From positions 1,200 through 11,253 of the forward strand of contig JAGTQT010000044.1 of assembly GCA_018396615.1 (NCBI GenBank): a stretch of 10,054 nucleotides of DNA, in the 5' to 3' direction. The translations under genes were made by a program, and so were the position numbers. Below the pieces are notes generated by a model that searched no databases, was not told the origin of the DNA, and was given only the letters and a program-made list of their open reading frames with translations. The DNA is from Candidatus Bathyarchaeota archaeon (GTDB lineage Archaea; Thermoproteota; Bathyarchaeia; Bathyarchaeales; Bathycorpusculaceae). Shown piece by piece: positions 7,179 to 10,054 of this stretch (positions are counted from its first letter, which is position 1; every line of letters begins with the position of its first letter).

Positions 7179-7943
7179 ATGTGGGAGCTGAAGGACAGAA
7201 ACAAGCTCTGGCTTGTTTTGGCTATATATGTACTGCTTATCTTCTCACTGCAGTTTAAAGAAGTCAACTTGGGACTTGCTGGTTCTGGAGCATGGGATGA
7301 AATGTGGACAAAAAAACTTGTTTGTTTCGGCTTAATCAGGATGATAACGGATCCGTTTTTCTACATTTACCGTTTCGTGTCGCCTTTGCTAGTCCTGCTC
7401 ACTTCAGTAGTCTTCTCGTATGAGCATGAGACAGGAATTCTCAGAAGCCTGATGCTTAAGCCTGTGAAAAAGACAACAGTCTTTCTTGCAAAACTTGCAT
7501 ACTTAATCATTACAGCAATGCTGATTTTCATAGTGAGTTCAACCATATATCTAGTCCAGTTGGAACCTAAAGCCTTCAATGATATTCTAAGTGTCCCAGA
7601 GATGTTGCCATCAATGATCATTGTGAACTTGCACTACTTTACCATGTTCCTCACCATCATTTCCTTGTCAACCTTCTTGTCCATAATAATTAAGAGGACA
7701 TCTATTTCCGCGGGCATCTCAATCGCAATACTCTACATGCTGGAATACATAGAAACAGTAGCCACTTCACTAAGGACAACTCTCCCTCCATGGAGCATCG
7801 ACTCCACCCTAATCGTCAATGTTTCCAACATATTTTGGTCTCAGCCTCTTGTTTTTGGAGCAGTCTTGAATGTTATTCTCGCTTCATTTATCCTTTTGGC
7901 ACTGTCATGGCTAGTCTTCGGGAGGATGACAGAATATGAGTAA
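7179..7943 (+). CDS. ABC-2-type transporter permease
   Basis: The 254-residue integral membrane protein has six predicted helices at about 10-26, 60-80, 101-126, 145-171, 174-195 and 223-246, the ABC-2 layout. The loop after helix 2 carries the family-typical stretch YEHETGILRSLMLKPVKKTT (Glu82, Gly86, Pro95), which contacts the ATPase in ABC-2 exporters. It should pair with the ATPase encoded at the end of the operon, probably as a homodimer. Between helices 1 and 2 is an outside loop of ~30 residues. The gene starts 8 bases after the previous stop without a clear ribosome binding site at the usual spacing; the nearest GGAGGT (7145-7150) is too far, so translation may be coupled. Substrate is unknown. 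The secreted protein or its modified form, a lipid or an antimicrobial compound are all possible. Confidence 0.85.
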   Translation: MWELKDRNKLWLVLAIYVLLIFSLQFKEVNLGLAGSGAWDEMWTKKLVCFGLIRMITDPFFYIYRFVSPLLVLLTSVVFSYEHETGILRSLMLKPVKKTTVFLAKLAYLIITAMLIFIVSSTIYLVQLEPKAFNDILSVPEMLPSMIIVNLHYFTMFLTIISLSTFLSIIIKRTSISAGISIAILYMLEYIETVATSLRTTLPPWSIDSTLIVNVSNIFWSQPLVFGAVLNVILASFILLALSWLVFGRMTEYE

Positions 7944-8448
7944 ACGAAACGCCGCCCTTTCCTCACTCAAGTTTCTCACGCTTGCAGTAGCCTTAACGTT
8001 CCTAGCGATAGCTTCAGCAACCTACCTTAAAGACGCTGTCGGCGTAGGTTCCCGCGCACCAATCACAGGTTCTATACCGCCTTATGGGCAATTATTCAAT
8101 GTCTGGTATTTCACAACGCAAAAATACCACATCTCTTTTCAAACCACAGAGGACAATTTCGAAGGCGTGTTAATCGTCAAATCCATGTACGGAGACTTCA
8201 CCCTTGAAAGACAAATTAAAAATTCAATGACTTTGGATTTCACACCTTCAACCAGAGGGTTCTACACAGTAAACGTAACAAGCATCTATCCAAACGAGGC
8301 ACCATACAGTTTTTCCATAAGCTGGAAAGGCACAGAACTCGAAGAAGAAATAATAGTCCCCGCTATTGCAGTGAGCTTCGTTTTCATGGTTGCAACCATA
8401 ATCCTCGACATAGGGGTGAGAACAATTGAAAGAAGTAGGGCACACTGA
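7936..8448 (+). CDS. Two-helix membrane protein with an extracellular beta domain, ABC-associated
   Basis: The 170-residue protein starts at ATG 7936, overlapping the permease by 8 bases. A strong GGAGGA (7921-7926) lies 9 bases upstream, so the start is secure. It has an N-terminal helix (~11-29), an outside domain of ~105 residues and a second helix (~138-160), then a short basic tail. The middle (FNVWYFTTQKYHISFQT, MTLDFTPSTRGFYTVNVTS) alternates hydrophobic and polar residues and ends in repeated Tyr-containing strands, like a small beta-sandwich. No enzyme motif is visible and I know no name for it. Lying between permease and ATPase genes in an overlapping run, it is probably a subunit or accessory of that transporter, perhaps contacting substrate or the anchored protein at 6175-7170. 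Confidence 0.72.
   Translation: MSKRNAALSSLKFLTLAVALTFLAIASATYLKDAVGVGSRAPITGSIPPYGQLFNVWYFTTQKYHISFQTTEDNFEGVLIVKSMYGDFTLERQIKNSMTLDFTPSTRGFYTVNVTSIYPNEAPYSFSISWKGTELEEEIIVPAIAVSFVFMVATIILDIGVRTIERSRAH
8413..8419 (+). promoter_or_regulatory. Ribosome binding site fixing the TTG start of the ABC ATPase
   Basis: GGGGTGA matches the archaeal consensus GGAGGTGA with one change and lies 6 bases before TTG at 8426, inside the previous gene. It supports an upstream TTG start and a 23-base gene overlap. Confidence 0.65.
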
Positions 8449-9322
8449 AAGCTTAAACAAAAGTTACGGTCCTATAGACGCACTAAAAAACGTAACAATC
8501 AACCTGTACGAAGGGCTAAACCTGTTTCTGGGACCAAACGGCTCAGGAAAGTCGACACTAATAAAAATAATGAGTGGACTAATCAAATCAACAAACGGCA
8601 AAGTGGAACTCTTGGGCTTAAACCCGTGGCAGGAAAGAGTTAAACTCATGCAGAAAGTAGGAGTCCAACTTGAAAACCACGCTTTGCCAAAATGGGCTAA
8701 AGGCATAGAAGTCCTAAGATACTACGCAAAGCTCGAAAAACTGCCAGAAACAGACGTAAAAAATAGCTTAGACATCTTTGACATAAGCAGCTACGTTGAC
8801 AGAACAATCGACGGATACTCAACGGGAATGTACCAAAAACTCGTTCTGACTGGAGCGCTGCTAGGCGAACCTGAAATGCTGATACTTGACGAACCAACAC
8901 GAGGCTTAGATTCAGTAAGCCAACAAAAACTGTACCAAAAAATAACGGAAAAAGTCGAAACAGGATGCACGGTGATACTGTCAACCCACCTCCTAGCTGA
9001 AATGCCGTTAAAAGCCGACTATGCATACTTCTTCATGAACGGCGAAGTAATAAAATGGGGCAGCATGGAAAAAATCGCAGAAGAACTGGGACTGGTAAAG
9101 CTAACCTTTCCAATTAAAGACCTAAACATGGCTCGCACGTTAACAAGGCTCATGTCTATACAGGAAGTCACCGAGGTTTCACTGAAGGGAGACAACCTCG
9201 AAATTCTCACAGCAGACCGAAAAAAAGTGACAGACGAACTTGAAAAACTCGGAATAACTGAAATAACAGAAAAACATGAACTAGCCAGAATATACAGTGA
9301 AGCCATGTCAAAGGCTCATTAA
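8426..9322 (+). CDS. ABC transporter ATP-binding protein
   Basis: This is a 298-residue cytoplasmic ATPase of the ABC-2/drug-exporter type and the probable energy source for the permease at 7179-7943. All core motifs are present: A-loop Tyr14, Walker A GPNGSGKST (36-44, Lys42), Q-loop Gln81, signature YSTGMYQK (131-138), Walker B MLILDEPT (151-158, Asp155/Glu156), D-loop GLD (160-162) and switch His188 in LSTHLLAE. The signature departs from LSGGQ in the way common in this subfamily (STGM). The TTG start gives a normal N-terminus (SLNKSYGPIDALKNV follows within 10 residues). Residues ~215-298 form the usual C-terminal extension with an alpha/beta pattern. The gene is unusually rich in A at silent positions compared with the T-rich gene at 6175. 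It ends the operon. ATPase identity is firm; substrate is unknown. Confidence 0.93.
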   Translation: MKEVGHTESLNKSYGPIDALKNVTINLYEGLNLFLGPNGSGKSTLIKIMSGLIKSTNGKVELLGLNPWQERVKLMQKVGVQLENHALPKWAKGIEVLRYYAKLEKLPETDVKNSLDIFDISSYVDRTIDGYSTGMYQKLVLTGALLGEPEMLILDEPTRGLDSVSQQKLYQKITEKVETGCTVILSTHLLAEMPLKADYAYFFMNGEVIKWGSMEKIAEELGLVKLTFPIKDLNMARTLTRLMSIQEVTEVSLKGDNLEILTADRKKVTDELEKLGITEITEKHELARIYSEAMSKAH

Positions 9323-9339
9323 ATCCACAATCATAGTTC

Positions 9340-9367
9340 AGGGTTCAAACATCCCTTTAATAATTTT
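9340..9367 (+). terminator. Weak hairpin/T-rich terminator after the ABC operon
   Basis: AGGG (9340-9343) can pair with CCCT (9353-9356) around a 9-base loop, followed by TTTAATAATTTT. It lies 17 bases after the last stop codon. The stem is only 4 bp, so the T-rich tail is the main support. Confidence 0.3.
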
Positions 9368-9498
9368 AAGTTTGAAAACTTTAGTCTATTAATAAAACCT
9401 GAATCCAAACTTGCCTTTTCTCTCTGAAAGGAAACAAACAGCTGTTCAGAAACACATTAGTTAAATCATTTAATGAATATAAAAATAATAATACAGTA

Positions 9499-9521
9499 AG
9501 CTAGCTTTTTTCCTTCTTTTT
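9499..9521 (+). terminator. Palindrome followed by two T-runs, possible terminator
   Basis: The perfect palindrome AAGCTAGCTT (9499-9508) runs into six T (9506-9511), with a second run of five T at 9516-9520 or so. It could be the final end of the upstream operon or of an unseen small RNA. Confidence 0.3.
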
Positions 9522-9674
9522 AGGGTGTCTTCGATGAATCTTTCGGGATTTTCTATTACTCCGTTTATATGTCATTTAATTCACTTTTTCGTTACGAAAG
9601 CATAGACATTTGTTATTTTTATATAATTTAAGTTCTTTTTGAATGTTTTTCTTCTTAGCTAACTAGATATGCTT

Positions 9675-9708
9675 GTCTATCAACACGTTTATTAATAACG
9701 CTATAGAC
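9675..9708 (+). promoter_or_regulatory. Promoter with overlapping dyad upstream of the acidic microprotein
   Basis: GTCTAT (9675-9680) and ATAGAC (9703-9708) form inverted arms around an inner near-palindrome CGTTTATTAATAACG (9686-9700) that contains a TATA-like TTTATTAATAA. A start of transcription about 25 bases downstream (~9718) would leave a short leader including GGAGGA at 9730-9735. The dyad would suit a dimeric repressor covering the TATA box. The promoter is plausible; the operator is a guess from symmetry. Confidence 0.4.
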
Positions 9709-9729
9709 TTACCTTAGAGCGCTAGTTTT

Positions 9730-9735
9730 GGAGGA
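9730..9735 (+). promoter_or_regulatory. Strong ribosome binding site for the acidic microprotein
   Basis: GGAGGA lies 7 bases before ATG at 9743. An ATG at 9738 is followed by one codon and a stop, so 9743 is the usable start. This site is the main evidence that the tiny frame is translated. Confidence 0.6.
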
Positions 9736-9742
9736 CAATGCT

Positions 9743-9802
9743 ATGAGCGAAAAGGAAGAAGAGGAAGAAGACGAAGAGGACTGGGAAGAGGAAGAAGACT
9801 AG
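9743..9802 (+). CDS. Hyper-acidic 19-residue microprotein
   Basis: The frame has 19 codons and a TAG stop. Fifteen of the 19 residues are acidic (12 Glu, 3 Asp); the rest are Met, Ser, Lys and one Trp (Trp14). Support comes from the near-perfect GGAGGA at the right spacing, a TATA-like element ~50 bases upstream and a hairpin with T-runs downstream, which together make a complete small transcription unit. Against it, purine-rich repeats can produce Glu-rich frames by chance. If real, so acidic a peptide could bind a basic protein, RNA polymerase, a ribosomal surface or metal ions. A basic, possibly ribosomal, protein gene begins 196 bases downstream. I do not recognise a family. Confidence 0.45.
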   Translation: MSEKEEEEEDEEDWEEEED

Positions 9803-9836
9803 TTTGGGCTTATCTGCTTAAAATTAGTCTTTCATC

Positions 9837-9895
9837 GATCTCCTTGCTCAAGGGAGAATCTCAGACGGGTTGTTGACTTTTATTTCCTAATTTTT
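9837..9895 (+). terminator. Hairpin and T-runs after the microprotein gene
   Basis: TCTCC (9839-9843) pairs with GGAGA (9853-9857), and GA (9837-9838) with TC (9859-9860) across one bulged A, around a 9-base loop. T-rich stretches follow at 9878-9885 and 9891-9895. It is a reasonable end for the microprotein transcript. Confidence 0.4.
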
Positions 9896-9970
9896 GGAAA
9901 CAGTTACAGACTGACGTTTGGTTTGTAGCTGCTAGCTAGCTTGTGACATAACCATGGAATTGATAGATTC

Positions 9971-9979
9971 ATTTATTAT
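9971..9979 (+). promoter_or_regulatory. TATA-like promoter of the right-edge gene
   Basis: ATTTATTAT lies about 24 bases (centre to start) before ATG at 9999, the distance for a leaderless archaeal transcript. Confidence 0.4.
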
Positions 9980-9998
9980 CTATGCAGGCTAATTGTAT

Positions 9999-10054
9999 AT
10001 GGCGATTGAATTGGGTATGAGTGGTACTAAGAAAAAACCAATGACTAAGAAGGA
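9999..10054 (+). CDS. Start of a Lys-rich protein, possibly ribosomal protein S25e (3' partial)
   Basis: Only 18 codons are visible: MAIELG followed by MSGTKKKPMTKK. The stretch from Met at 10017 resembles the start of archaeal/eukaryotic S25e proteins (MGG-x-KKKP-type), a small winged-helix protein of the 30S subunit found in TACK archaea. If homologs begin at that Met, the true start could be ATG 10017, with GGCGAT (10001-10006) as a weak ribosome binding site. If the transcript is leaderless from the TATA at 9971-9979, ATG 9999 fits better. Too little is visible to be sure, and any Lys-rich N-terminus could look like this. Confidence 0.4.
   Translation, partial: MAIELGMSGTKKKPMTKK

Larger units (their letters stand above)
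9323..9674. other. AT-rich intergenic region with many short palindromes
   Basis: No gene is supported here. The stretch is AT-rich and contains AAGTTTGAAAACTT (9368-9381), AACAGCTGTT (9437-9446), AAGCTAGCTT followed by a T-run (9499-9511) and TTTCG-TTA-CGAAA (9587-9599). A TATA-like TTTATATAAT at about 9618-9626 has no gene at the usual distance. No tRNA, rRNA or box C/D RNA could be fitted. An unknown small RNA is possible but unsupported. Confidence 0.45.

Noticed and set aside
9332..9357. GGGTTCAAAC resembling a tRNA T-loop
   Set aside because: The bases before it are the end of the ABC ATPase gene, no acceptor, D or anticodon arm can be drawn, and the stem is only 4 bp.
1..10054. CRISPR arrays, transposase genes or insertion sequence ends
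   Set aside because: No regularly spaced repeats, transposase motifs or paired terminal repeats with target duplications were seen.

Overview
The window looks like a piece of an archaeal chromosome, probably from an uncultivated TACK-type lineage such as Bathyarchaeia. This is an inference and no marker gene settles it. The reasons are: TATA-like boxes about 25 bases before gene starts; T-rich termination sites; Shine-Dalgarno sites matching GGAGGTGATC; frequent TTG starts; a FlaI/TadA-type secretion ATPase beside a FlaJ/TadC-type membrane protein; and a possible S25e ribosomal protein start at the right edge. All recognisable genes lie on the + strand.

Bases 1-5450 are a surface and pilus module. 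It begins with the 3' part of a gene for an anchored surface protein (Ig-like domains, long coiled-coil stalk, C-terminal membrane anchor) that ends at 1464 and is followed by a T-run. Next come a type II/IV secretion (archaellum/pilus-family) ATPase and, overlapping it by 4 bases, its polytopic platform protein with two T2SSF-type regions. The 3' end of the platform gene runs out of frame into a pilin-like beta-rich sequence that has lost its own signal peptide and hydrophobic helix. I read this as a decayed or deleted junction between two former neighbours. A strong imperfect hairpin (5530-5608) and a T-run close the module.

Bases 5740-9322 are a compact five-gene operon behind a clear TATA box. 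It encodes a small secreted Trp/Cys-containing protein, a larger glycoprotein-like extracytoplasmic protein with one C-terminal anchor, an ABC-2-type permease, a two-helix membrane protein with an outside domain, and an ABC ATPase. Gaps are 8-10 bases or the genes overlap, so they are probably co-transcribed. The layout suggests export of, or self-protection from, the small secreted product, or an envelope system serving it. It does not match a named system that I can identify and is the best candidate here for something undescribed.

Bases 9323-10054 are AT-rich and rich in short palindromes. They hold a 19-codon, almost entirely acidic microprotein gene with a near-perfect ribosome binding site and a dyad over its likely promoter. 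At the edge is the start of a basic protein that may be ribosomal protein S25e.
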